The notes under the pieces: generated by a model
The model's database searches: none
What the model saw: the letters and a program-made list of their open reading frames with translations, nothing else
Told to the model about the DNA's origin: nothing
In this document: one piece after another, positions 22,736 through 34,400 of the stretch
Layout: each line of letters starts with the position of its first letter
Numbering within the stretch: the stretch's first letter is position 1
Position numbers and translations under genes: made by a program
Assembly: GCA_015680685.1 (NCBI GenBank)
Contig: MNCI01003714.1
Coordinates: 50,997 to 104,138, forward strand
DNA from: Gnetum montanum
Taxonomy: Eukaryota > Streptophyta > Gnetopsida > Gnetales > Gnetaceae
DNA: 53,142 nucleotides
Reading direction: 5' to 3'

Positions 22736-23357
22736 ACTAATAAAAACTTGTTACTCATCTTCAAGATTTGTTGAACCGCATAGCCTACATGTGTATTCTT
22801 CTCTAGGAATTTATATCCATCTTCTACTTTCTATTCGAAGATAATGTGAATTCTAATGATAAAAATGCAACATCTTATTAGGAGTACAACTAATGGATAG
22901 TGAACTTTTGAGATTAATTGATTACATATTATGCATTCCAAATAAAATTTTTTCTTTCCTTCTACATTTTTATTATAACTTTACTAAAACTAGCTATTAA
23001 ACAATTATTGTTTTCAATAACTTCTCATAGTTACACATGATTACCAGACTAGAGGGAAACCACCTAATTACATCATCATTATCATGATTACAATAATAAT
23101 AAAAGCAAAGATAAATTTTAACTTCACATTGCCCCTAGCCAATGGGTCCACTCGGCATTCTACCCTTGGGAATAATTCATAAAATTATAAAATATCCATA
23201 ATCACATTTTAAATTGTAATTAATAAATTGAAAATAAAGTCATAAAGTTAAGATTATTCCTCTCTTATCATACTTCTAAACTCAAAGGTTTTTGGCTTTA
23301 GCAAGTAGTTAAGGTAAATTTTCTTTGTAGTTTTAGAGCTAGTGCTAATGTTGGACA
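22736..23357. other. Flank between elements G and H, nothing recognised
   Basis: AT-rich, no coding or RNA gene seen. It is continuous with 30789 onward if element H is removed. Confidence 0.6.
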
Positions 23358-23362
23358 CTTTT
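23358..23362. repeat. Target-site duplication of element H, left copy (CTTTT)
   Basis: CTTTT precedes the left LTR (TGTAAC...). The same CTTTT follows the right LTR at 30784-30788. The match extends two more bases (CA), which are ascribed to the LTR end. Confidence 0.8.
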
Positions 23363-23944
23363 TGTAACAACATTGCCCCAACATTGTTCGACACCCCAAA
23401 GAATTCATGAAGATCCAATGGATCTGGGGAGAAAGACCTAGGGAATACACCTCAAGCAAGAAAGCATCTCATGAGTGAGTGTAAGTAGAAGCACAACTTC
23501 TTAACGTACATGATAATGCACCTCATGGAGGGTAACCAACTCCAAAACAAGGACCATGCAAACAAGCACACACACAACCTTGTAGACAACATTAGTGGGA
23601 GGGGAGACAATGCACCTATAATGGAAGGTGCCTCACCCCCAGATCCCTCATGATCTAGTACAAGGTGTGGCCTGGCACTACACCAAAACTATCCAGTCTT
23701 GGTTGCCTACATATCTATGACCGTCGTAGAATCAGGGCCATGTAGTTCTCCATGGTGAAGGGGGAATGAAGAGGACTTAGAAGAGAGTTGTAACAGGAGG
23801 ATGTCCTCTTGCTAGCTTGGTACCACTAAGCCAGGGTGGGTTTTCTAACACTTGAGAGTCACCCAAGGGCACCTTAAAGTGTTCCATGGTCCTCGAACCA
23901 TGGGGAGAGTCCAAGAGAACCACCACTCTGGGACATCTCTCAGA
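23363..23944 (-). repeat. 3' LTR of element H
   Basis: Starts TGTAACAACATTG and ends CATCTCTCAGA. About 580 bp nearly collinear with 30203-30783. Both copies share CCACCACTCTGGGACATC-like sequence at the end. Confidence 0.9.
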
Positions 23945-23958
23945 ATCCTCCCCCACAC
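23945..23958 (-). promoter_or_regulatory. Polypurine tract of element H
   Basis: The minus strand reads GTGTGGGGGAGGAT directly before the 3' LTR. Confidence 0.75.
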
Positions 23959-26900
23959 AAAGAAGTGACGTCCTCAGAGTAGAGCCTAGGATAGCTTTGA
24001 GTGTATGCTTCTAAATGGGTTTGTAACTCCATCAACTCCGGGGATCCGTCAACTTCTTAGATGCTAGGCTTGAAGGAAGGTACCAACCCCAACACCTGAT
24101 GCATCCTTCGATCTAATGCCTTGCATGAAATGCAAGGGCAATTGGAGGAAGCCCAAAGAATTCCCTTCTCTATACAAGTAGGAGAGTCCAACCTAAAGGG
24201 CCAACGTCTCTAAGGTGTCCCCTAGATCTATCCCTTTTGAGGGTCTAGAGACATCTTCTTGTGTAAACCCATACTTATGCAAGAAGATAGCTCCTCTTCC
24301 GCAAGTCTCACCAAGTTCCTTTGTGAATGGCATCTTAGCACCCATTGATTTTTTTGAGGGCTTACCAAGGCCACTACCCATGGTGAGGGACTTGGGAACA
24401 TCACACCAAGAGGGAGGACATGCCCCAAAGAGCCATGTCTCTACAAGCAACTCATGCTTGCCAAAACTCCATGTTCTGCTACTCGCATCCAGACCCATGG
24501 GGTCTCACCAGTGCAACCATCTAAGCATTGATTCCATGTGCCTCGATACCATGTGCATTCTCTTTTTCTCATCATGTTTGTTCAAGATGGTATGAAGGGA
24601 TTCAAGCATGTTCTCCCTTACAAACAAGGTACAAGGGCAGATATTTTGAGCTTGACCTTGCTGTCCGCAGACACCAGTGTTGCATACCTCAATTTATCAT
24701 TCAATAGTATTTCATAGCCACAATGAGAGAGAAGATCCAAAAATCTTTTTGGAAACTTCTCCAAGAGGCTAACATACAACAAGCCCCAACTATCATCAAC
24801 ACCTCTTGTGATTGTCCAACATCAAGCATGTTAGAACAAGTGGAGGGTCAATTGGGGAGCCAACCCCATGAAAATCCTCCATCACCTATCTCATATCAGC
24901 CATAAGCACATCATCGAATGCAACCATAATATCCCGTTCATGGAGAAGGATCACCCACATTTGCCACATGCAAGCTATCCTTCCCACTCCAAGTTATGGG
25001 ACAAGCACCATTTTTTGAACACTAGGTCTAGGAATGAATATAGAGTCACCTCTGAGAGTAACCAGATCGTGAATTCTCCAAGGAACATCAATGTTCCCAG
25101 AATTTGCATTTCCCCACTATATCAAGAATGACTGCCAGTCTCATGATGAACACCTTTCATTACATTTTGCACTTGCAGGAAGTGTCCTCTTTGGGAGGTT
25201 TCTTCCATAGGTAAGTATAGCAGCCCAGCTACACCTTACCCATAATACATGCCCAAGTAGTCAATATAGCCAATAGAATCATATCTTGGAACTGTCACCA
25301 ACTGAGGGAAGACATGGGTTCACAAGTCTTACCCAAATTCAATTTTCACCTTGAGAACAACTCAAGACACCAAGCAGTTCATCCCTTTGAAATTTTATCA
25401 AGAGGGATTTCTATTTCATCTTGGGAGATTTGTTTTTTTTTTGTTTCATACATCCCAGTCAAGCCTATTTACATCAATTTTTGATCGACAAGGCCGCAGC
25501 ACTACCTATTATCATTCAACCCAAACAATAGACAAAGTCAACAACAACATGTTTCCCATAGGAGGACTAGGTCCTTAAGATAGCTTTACATGGAATGGGC
25601 TTTCACCAACATCATTTACAAATCAAACACAAAATGATTCATCCCTGAAGGGTTTACAATAAGGATGGTCTACCAGAGAACCCCAACAAGGAAGTTCCTT
25701 TGAAGCCCCCAAAAGTTGAGTGAGTACCTAAGATCATGCCTTGCTTACAAGAAGAATGATATGTACCTTTAATTTACATCAACATCACGACCTCACAAAG
25801 GAGGTTTCATGAATTTCACTAGGGTAACAACATTCTGTCTCTGAGAACAAACCCCACAAGTTCACGAACATGGGATCATTGCTAGGAAAAAGTCCCAAAC
25901 ATCAACTGCTTCTAGGTCCCAAATAGGAGACAATCATCTGAATACCACCTGCCTTATTATTTCAGAAACTGAAGAGGGCATCCATTGAAATGGAGAATGA
26001 CCCCTCATAAAATTAAAGATTCACCAAGTAACATCATGATCCACTATGCTATCCCACCAGGGAGGTGAGAACACCAACATGAATTAACATCACACTAAAG
26101 ACATGGGACAATACATCAGGGAGAGACTATGTGATACATCAGTGTACATAAGGGACGAAGTACATAGGAAAATTCAACAAGACACCATAGCCTATTAGGC
26201 ACAACAAGTCCCCTATGATGGAATCACACCATAGACCACGAAAGCACCAATAAGTCCCAATCTATGAGAGCGCATCATAGCTCTCCAAAGAACCAAAAGC
26301 AATTAGTAATGAGAGCCCACCAACATGCACAAATCATTAGAAGCCCGAAATCATGAGAGCATCGGCTTAGTGTTTTGAGCACATTCAAGCCCACTAAGCA
26401 ATGCCACCAAGAGAAATCAAAATTTTTGTATCTGTAACATCATTTATTCAAGGATGGACCACCATCCCAAAGTTTGGAAAACTGATCCACGATCGCATCC
26501 AACATGGAAGAGCAAGTCTAGGTGCCAATACCTAGAACTCTACTCAAATCCACCGCTAGACATCACATTGATTTGAATTTCAGTCACCATCGATCATCTA
26601 TGGACAAGATCTTTGCCAATCCAGGAACACAAGAAAAAGTGTTCCCAAGATTTGTCCTATCTCAAGGACATTCACCAAGGCACACACCATCCAGGCATGC
26701 CAACATCATCAAGAACACATGTCACCAGTTCAAGAGCATAATGGGTAAGGACATGCCCTGGTCTGTTCGTTACAACACCATATCACAACTAAAGCATTTC
26801 TCATGAGGTTTTCAGTAGAATTATACATCAAGGCACAAAGGCCATTTACAACATATAGCAAGGATGCTTCAAAACAAGCACCAAGAAAACACCATACATC

Positions 26901-27206
26901 AAGCTTGGCCTTGTCATAGGGTGTGGCATAGGCCTACAACCAGGAGACAACTGAGTCACATAGAAAATACATCCAACACTTTTTGAGTGCATATAATCGA
27001 AGTGAGAATATCACAAGGATACATTTCACACACCCAAGGATAGGAATACATTTATATGGGAACATACATGGTATTTGGGAATGCTACCCAGGCCTAAAAG
27101 GCTATAGGACGAACTACCTAAGCCCATCCTAGGCTAAAGGATTTAGGCCACCAAGAGCATACCATGAAAGAACCATGCTGTTTTGAGAAAAACCTATCTT
27201 TTTCAC
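23959..27206 (-). other. Interior of element H, left part (no recognised gene)
   Basis: The sense (minus) strand is G/T-rich and the plus strand correspondingly rich in C and A. One sense frame (24193-24498, 101 codons, beginning MGLDASSRTWSFGKHE) looks protein-like but matches no family I know; the opposite strand has an overlapping frame of 126 codons (24215-24595), so neither is convincing. Confidence 0.6.
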
Positions 27207-28195
27207 TGATGAGTGGTGAAGTACCCCTACACTCAACCATACGAAATGAGCATAGCATGCATGATCTGGTTGAACTCCGCAGACTAAGTGCCTACACGCC
27301 CCATGGAACACTTGGGGTTAATCATTTGTTGTCTTCCTAGACTTACTTGTGGTTGTCACGGTGTATGGTTAAGTAAGTCCGAGGTATATGATTTTTATAT
27401 CTTTTATGTTTTATCTCCTATGCTATAGAGGTGAAGGGTTGGAGAAACTAACTAACTCTAACTAATGAACTAAGTCTAAATTACCTAGCATCAGCATCCG
27501 TTCCCACTTACCGTACATACCCTGAACTGATGCAACCAAAGCTACCAAATGCTAATTGTTGTTGGGATCACCATGTGTAACACACGTGCTCGAAGTGGTC
27601 ATATTGAGGCACTTAACTAGGAGGAAAGGATTGAGAAAGCTAACCTAGCCTAAGTGTGATGAGCAGCCAATTCCTTGACTAATCGTACACATCTTCATGC
27701 ATGACTACCACTGGGATTACCAAGCACAGATCCTGAATACACCACTGGGTTACCAAGTAGTCACACTAGATGCTCGTAATCAAGTCATACTCATACCACA
27801 TTCTAGGAGTTTAAGGGTGAGAGAGAAAGCAATAAATAAAATCCTATTCCATGCACTACAAGGTTTATCTAGGAAGTTTGTCTTTATTTTTATACACAAC
27901 TTGTGTTCAGGTACAATGTTGCTTGAATAAAGATCCGTTCACTTCAGGACTCCTACTGCGGGCACATGGAAAATATTCTATCTCTGGAGTGATCAAATTG
28001 CTAGAGTTTTCCTACTTCTAACGCAGGATGAGGAAACAAGGGAGAGCCACCTCTTATTTATAGACTTGGCGACGGACCATGATATCGCATACGCGATATC
28101 GTAGGGGACGACACGATATCGCATGGGATGTGATATCACGACAGTCGCGATATCGCATACGTGATATTGCGGCATGTGCAAATCGTGTCTCATTA
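27207..28195 (-). repeat. Solo LTR K (A/B/F superfamily) inside element H, mosaic
   Basis: 989 bp starting TGATGAGT, ending CTCATTA (for ACTCATCA), flanked by TTCAC (27202-27206) and GTCAC (28196-28200), a 4/5 TSD. TATA complement is at 28054-28063, with five GATATC cores (about 28080-28165) upstream of it. No second LTR or interior adjoins, so it is a solo LTR from LTR-LTR recombination. Its two ends resemble the LTR of F, while 27617-27809 resembles the LTR of B, so it is a mosaic. Confidence 0.85.
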
Positions 28196-30188
28196 GTCAC
28201 GAAGCATAAACAATCATCTATCATTGCACCACTATCTCAAAAGATACATGATCTACCATTGCACTAAACCCACTGCATGAGTAACATCGAATGAAAAAAA
28301 TTCAAGACATGAACACAACAATCAAATAACGAAACACGCCAACTGAGTATCCACCATCCTGCCATAGTGGGACCTCATTGCATTGGCCACTCCTGGGCCA
28401 TCAGTATTTGTCATGGCCAAGATACCATTTCATGCCATCTGCTAGCCCAATATCTATAGGGTCTAGGATAGATCACCATCCTCTGGTAGTGCTCCCCCAA
28501 CATTGAGAGGCAAACAAATCATAATGTAGTTGCTGATCCATCACAGCTAAGGTACTAATAAATCCACAACCCAATGTTGGGATTCTGAGACCAAATAATC
28601 AGTTCATGAAGGTCTTAGGAGCACATATCTTTCCCATAGACATAGTGATCATAGAATCAACTGAGGTCACCACTGGCTACATCTTTGTACCTGTGCTACC
28701 TGCAAACACTGAGACAAAAGCTCAGAAACATAGAAGTTCGCAGGAACATGATTAGCACATTAGCCTCATACACAATCATCAAGCATGATCATATAACAAA
28801 GTCATATCACTCTTGCACATCATAAAAATCAAGACCTCAACAACATGCATAGATATTAATCATGCAAAACATTGATGAAGGAATTAGATCCACTCGAACA
28901 AACAATTTCATCATGAGGCACACCAAGAGATAGATAACACACTCTCAGAATTTCAAGATTCATACACAACAATCATTCCCAGCAACTAACACTAGTGTCA
29001 ACCAGAATCAAAATCTTAACACAATCATATGAGTCATGGGTAATAGACAATCGTCATCTCAACCCAAGCATAAGGTGGAAGACCAAGGTCTATCCAACAA
29101 CAAGTCTACATCAAACCAATTCTCGCAACAACGAGAAACATCATGAAGGATGCATTCACAAGAAGACTCTCATCAAAAGAGGTGTGGTCTCAACAAGAAC
29201 CAACAATAGGATGACCCACACTAGTAGTCTTCGAATCAGAGTGACTAGGAAATGTCACCAATCAAAATAGTGATGCCACAAACCCAAGGGCAACACCACC
29301 AGCTCAACAAAGGAGCACAACTCGCAAAGATCAAAAATAAGGGCAATCATGCCTCATGCATAAGAAGTTTTCAAACAAGAAAACAAACATTTGGCTTTGG
29401 GATGGCACAAACAACCACTGCATCCTCAACGTTCCCAACAATAAGTCATCATACCACGTAAAACATCAAGCCTTGCGTTATGAATGATAGACACGACCAA
29501 GATAACATGCATGCAGAATTTGAAAACGCAACCAAGAAGACACACATACAAAAATAGACAAACATACAATCGCAAGCATGAATGTACGAAGTCTACCAGC
29601 AATGGTCTTAGTCCACCCAAAACAAGGCTCACCAAGAGCACATGTCTGAAGGACCTGCATCCTGAGGTACCTAGGAACCATCTTGTCCCAATTTGTATTT
29701 TCCCATACTCACTGTATCTAGGGTGAGTGGGAGTGCCAAGGATATCATATCCTGCATGATTCAACAAATGCCATCTCAAAACATGTCATCCAGGTGGAAA
29801 CCGAAGCAGAGACTAGGTTCGATTCATCCCAGATGAATCACTGGAGACTTAAGATGTGAGCTCCTTGAGCAACAAAATTCCTGAGTTGCCAATAGAACTC
29901 CTCTCAACCATATAGCATACAATCACAACTAGTCCAACCACAAGTAAACAAGTGGAGGACATCACCAGAACGCCATCGTTTACATCTTGACAGAGAGCAA
30001 CATACATCAGTTGCTCACAATTTATCATGAAGAGCGTAGAACATTTCCATAAAGAAACTCTTCAAAAATACATAAGGATATGATCCTAGATCACCTAGGT
30101 ATCAATCCAGAGGGACCATTAATTGAACAACCTCTATGAAGTAAGACAACCAAAGAGCACATGCATATCACAACACAATTTCAATAAT
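28196..30188 (-). other. Interior of element H, right part (no recognised gene)
   Basis: Continuation of the H interior toward its 5' end. The sense frame 29426-29779 includes a hydrophobic run (LYVCLFLYVCLLGCVFKFCM), possibly spurious. No gag motif follows the PBS, unlike autonomous elements. Confidence 0.6.
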
Positions 30189-30200
30189 GCTCTGATACCA
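30189..30200 (-). promoter_or_regulatory. Primer-binding site of element H (initiator Met tRNA)
   Basis: The plus strand reads GCTCTGATACCA, so the minus strand is TGGTATCAGAGC, the classic plant tRNA-iMet complement, two bases inside the LTR end. Confidence 0.93.
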
Positions 30201-30202
30201 TC

Positions 30203-30783
30203 TGTAACAATGTTTCCCCAACATTGTCTGACATCCCAAGGAATTCACGAAGATCCAATGGATTCGAGATGAAAGACCTGGGGATACACCTCAAGTAAGA
30301 AAGCATCTCACGAGTGAGTGCAAGCAAAAGCATAGCTTCTTAATGCACATGACAATGCACCTCATGGAGGGTAACCAACTCCAAAATGAGAACCATGCAA
30401 ATAAGCACACACACAACCTTGTAGAAAACATTGGTGGGAGGGGAGACGATGCACCTATAAGGGAAGGTGCCTCACCCCTAGATCCCTCACGATCTAGTAC
30501 AAGGTGTGGCCTGGCACCGCACCAAAACTATCCATTCTTAGCTGCTTACATATCTACGACCACCATAGAATTAGGGCCATGTAGTTCTCTATGGTGAAGG
30601 GGGAATGAAGAGGACTTAGAAGAGAGTTGTAATAGGAGGGTGTCCTATTGCTAGCTTGGTACCACCAAGCCGAGGTGGGTTTTCTAATACTCGAGAGTCA
30701 TCCAAGGGTGCCTCAAAGTGTTCCATGGCCCCCGAACCATGGGGAGAGTCCAAGAGAACCACCACTTTGGGACATCTCTCACA
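30203..30783 (-). repeat. 5' LTR of element H
   Basis: Partner of 23363-23944. Ends CTCTCACA, then TSD CTTTT at 30784-30788. Confidence 0.9.
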
Positions 30784-30788
30784 CTTTT

Positions 30789-31430
30789 CTTCCTTTTTAT
30801 GTAGGTCTTTGGAGGCTTGGATGAACTCCTCCAGACATTTGACCAAGTTATTATCACTTTGAAAAAATACTCATGTTCAGGACCTAGATTAATTAGATTA
30901 GTTTGTAGTTTTATATTTACACTTTTAATGATTTTAGTATCTATCGATTCTATGAACTTCATTTTGGTTACATATGTTTTTAATATTTTCTCTACTCCTT
31001 TTCAAATACCTAACATATCTTCTTTGATTTTCTCTGAGATCATGGAAGCATCATGGAAAATGAATAGCTATTTATTCATAATTTCAAAACTCAATTTTAC
31101 AAAAATTACTTAAACTATTTCATAAATACACTATCCTTAAATACTCTTTTCTCTTAGTATGTTTGTGATTTCAACCCTTGCTGTTTTATTATTTAAGCCT
31201 ATGACTTGTGTATTATGCTCTTTTTCTAATTATCTTTGCTTTTGCTATGGTTGCTTGAGCTATGTACCTTGTAATTACCTTTTTTGATATTTTAATATAT
31301 TTTAATTTATTTTATTTTACTTTTATTTCTCTTTTCTATTTTATTTTTTTATTTGGTTAATTTAGTATATTTATACTAATCCATTTGTTAAAGTTTTAAG
31401 TAAACAAGCATCACGTACTAGATGGATCAC
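30789..31430. other. AT-rich flank between element H and the LINE
   Basis: No gene recognised. It may contain the decayed 5' part of the LINE, but no endonuclease motif was seen. Confidence 0.55.
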
Positions 31431-33775
31431 TAGCATATGATTGAACTTGTAGTATACAATTTTGGTAATTCAACTCTTGTTAAAAATATGAATAAAGGTA
31501 TGATTCTTTTTCTTCCTAAGAATGGAGATCTTCAACATAGTAGTAATTGGAGGCTTATTACTCTTCTTAATAATACTTATAAAGTTTTAGCTAAATGCAT
31601 GGCTTGTTAAATTAAGAAGGTTATTGAAGATATGATTAGACCTAAGTAGGTTGGTTTTGTTAAACATAAACATATCTTAAATAATGTTATTGCAACCTGG
31701 GAAAGAATGCAATGGACTTCTGACACTAACCAAGACATTCCATTTATTAAGTTAGATTATGCCAAAGCTTATGATAGGATTGAATGGAATTTCATTATTT
31801 TTTATCTCTATAAACTAGAATTTTATGATTATTTTAATCAACTTATTTATGTCATATTTACTAATGCTAATGCTCAACTTGCTACTAATTTTATATTAAG
31901 TTCCTCTTATTGTCTTCAATGGTTAGTTTGTTAAGGTTGTCCTCTAGCTTCCTATCTTTTTATTATTGCTACAAAGTTTCTTTCATATACTCTGCATTAT
32001 GATCTACAATGAAATTTCATTAGGAGAATTTTAATTGATGATCAAGGAATGTAATTTCTTAACATGCACGTTGGAGATGATTCCTTTTTATCATCAATAA
32101 TTCTCTACAACATATTAATATTTTTTTAGCTAGAGTGAAGGATTATTGCATGTTATTTGGCTTTCAAATCAATTAGCAAACATTTGTTGTTTATTGTAAT
32201 GGCAATATTGATGAGTGAATTACTTTCAAGCCTTTAAAATTCTTATGATAGAATTGATCATATTATCCATCAGTTTCTTTGGTCTATTAAGCAACAAAAG
32301 AGGTTCTTCTAGAGTTTCTTGGAATATTTGCACTAATAGTAAGAAATATGGAGGACTTGTCCTCATTAATTTTTTATAACCAAGATATTTCTCTTATAAA
32401 AAAATGAATTTCAAAGTGAATTAATGGAGATGATGTTTAGATGCTCCTTTTAAGAAATAGAATTATACAAGGAAAACTAAAGAATGATAATAGTTGGTCT
32501 TCTGACAACTTTCTTTAATATCTTCTTTTTCTTCAGGCCATTTCTATTCCTAGTTCTCTAATTCTTAAAAAAATTAGAAGAAATGATGCAAGGTTAGTAA
32601 ATATTGAAGTTACAATCATAATACAATTTCAGAAGATATGCTTAAGCAAATTAGCTTATAGTAACTTCCTTTTAATAAAAGAACTTGGGCTACTAATGCA
32701 TCTAGATTGTGTACCACTTGGAGTAGATTTAGTATCACTATAGCTTCTTATATGTGTATGCATGATAGATAGATTACTTGGAATGAAGTTTCTAGCCTTT
32801 ATGGTTTAAATAGAAAGAGGAAAATTAATTTTGAAAAATTAATTTCTAATGTTGAAAATTTATTTAAAGTTGACAACAATTTGCATTAGGCTTTTCCAAA
32901 TATTTTTTGCAAAAATTAAAAATACGTTTTTCCTTTTCATTCAAAAGTTACTTATAAGATTATTACAAAGAATGATTTGATTTATAAAAAATTCAATGAC
33001 ACCTAGAAAATGCAATTATCATCACACTTTTGGATGAGAAAATTAAAAGATATTTGAAAAGCTTCTACATTTTCAAAAATTTCGTATTTTTTATGGTGTC
33101 TTATTCATCAAGATATTCACATCAACACCTATCTTAAATATATAGGAAATGTTTCTCCTTAATGTTCTCTTTGTAGACATGAAGACTCATTTTCTGATAT
33201 TTTTTAAATTGTCCTGTTGCTCAACATGCTTGGAAATGGACATTCATAATTTGTAACAACTTTCAATCAAGCATCAATGAAGTTATTATTAGTGATCATC
33301 CTACTTTTTTTGCTCCATTTTGGTGTATTTGGAATTGTCTTCAACCTCTTATTATTTACTCTATTTGGAAGCTTCAATGTGTAGTTATTTTCTACTAGCA
33401 AGATCATAACTATGACTACTCTTTAGGTATTAAATATCATATTCTCAAAGATGTCACTTTTCAGCTATTACTTTAAGAAATAAAGCTCTAAGTAAAAGCT
33501 AAACAATTAATTTGTTTTCTATAGGATTAATTTCTTTTTGTTTTGGAGGCTCAAGGACGAGAAGTTTTTAGCTTTTATTGTTATTTATCTTTTATCTTTT
33601 ATTGATGTATTCTTTTTTCTTTAGAGAGAGTTTTCTCCTTCTCTTTACAAGAAATCCTTTAGTAAGAAGTGGAAACATGCGAGGATGCTTTTGAATAATT
33701 ATAAGGCCTTATCCTTTTCTTACCCCTAGAGGGGAGGCTTTTATTTCATAAAACATAAAATGATAAAAATCTTAT
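31430..33775 (+). mobile_element. LINE (L1-type), 5'-truncated and broken ORF2
   Basis: Plus-strand relic of a non-LTR retrotransposon polyprotein. The RT is readable: LFLPKNGD, SNWRLITLLNNTYKVLAK, VGFVKHKHILNNV, IKLDYAKAYDRIEWNF, then GCPLASYLF and a GDDSFL box where L1-type elements usually have (A/F)ADD. About 1.1 kb later CSLCRHEDSFSDIF matches the zf-RVT region (C-x2-C...H). Stops are frequent. No endonuclease domain upstream, so it is probably 5' truncated. The 3' end is an A-rich stretch near 33755-33775. The longest open piece is 31707-31934. Confidence 0.85.
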
Positions 33776-33961
33776 GCCTCCGTCACACTTAACCATACAC
33801 TTGCATTTCACAAGTGACTAGGAAGACAACAAATGGACAACATGAACTCACCATTTAGCTCTAGCATACTTGGTAATTAAAGTCTACGAAAGTCAACCAG
33901 ATCACATGTGAACACCTATGATTGGTATGGTTGGGCGTAGGGGTACCTTGCCACTCATCAA
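33776..33961 (+). repeat. Partial plus-oriented LTR of the A/D superfamily
   Basis: Ends GGTATGGTTGGGCGTAGGGG...CCACTCATCA, like the LTR 3' ends of A, D and L. Only about 190 bp is present, starting where the LINE tail ends. It abuts an oppositely oriented LTR part at 33962. Confidence 0.72.
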
Positions 33962-34400
33962 TTACCATTCACAATGAGGTGCTCAGGTACATTAGTGCTT
34001 GAATATATATTTGTACACTACTATGGGCACTTAAAAGATATTCTAACTTTCAAAGAAAAAAACTTGTAAGAGCTTCACAACAACTATGAAAAGATTACCA
34101 TAAATGTCATGGGTAGGAGCACATTTATAGGAGAAAATAGGGGGCCATGTTGATAGGTACACATAAACATGGTAAACCTCTCGTTTGAGCTCAAATGTGA
34201 AAAATTGCTAAGTGTGGCTGCATATTTATAGACTTCTTATGTTGCATTGATAGGGTCCTATCAATGAGGTCCTATCAACGAGGTCTCATCTACATGATTG
34301 GCTCCATAAACAAGGTCCCATGGATAGAGCCTAGGGAGAAAATTTTTCACCTTTGAAAAATGCAAAAAATACAAGAATTTTAAGCATGAAATTGGGGTCT
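33962..34400 (-). repeat. 3' LTR remnant of element E
   Basis: Minus-oriented. Similar by eye to LTR K near 27900-28060 (GGTAC...GCTTGAATA, CTACTATGGGCAC, ATATTCTAACT), with a TATA box complement TTTATAG at 34124-34130. The U3 lacks GATATC cores but has GATAGGG/CCTATC repeats, including a 22-bp palindrome with 10-bp arms (34246-34267). The terminal TGATGAGT part is missing or inverted (see 33776-33961). Confidence 0.6.

Larger units (their letters stand above)
23363..30783 (-). mobile_element. Element H: LARD-like non-autonomous LTR retrotransposon
   Basis: Two closely similar LTRs (23363-23944 and 30203-30783), a 12/12 initiator-Met PBS next to the right LTR, a pyrimidine run next to the left LTR (PPT complement) and a CTTTT TSD define a complete minus-strand element. 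The interior shows no gag or pol motif on either strand; the longest sense frame is 117 codons (29426-29779) and unrecognised. Excluding solo LTR K it is about 6.4 kb. Noncoding interior with perfect cis signals fits large retrotransposon derivatives (LARDs), which depend on proteins from a partner. Confidence 0.88.

Noticed and set aside
24215-24595. 126-codon plus-strand frame in element H
   Set aside because: Antisense to the element, overlaps a sense frame of similar length, no recognisable domain.
30189-30200. tRNA-Met gene fragment
   Set aside because: Only the 12-base primer complement is present, two bases from an LTR; no tRNA body.
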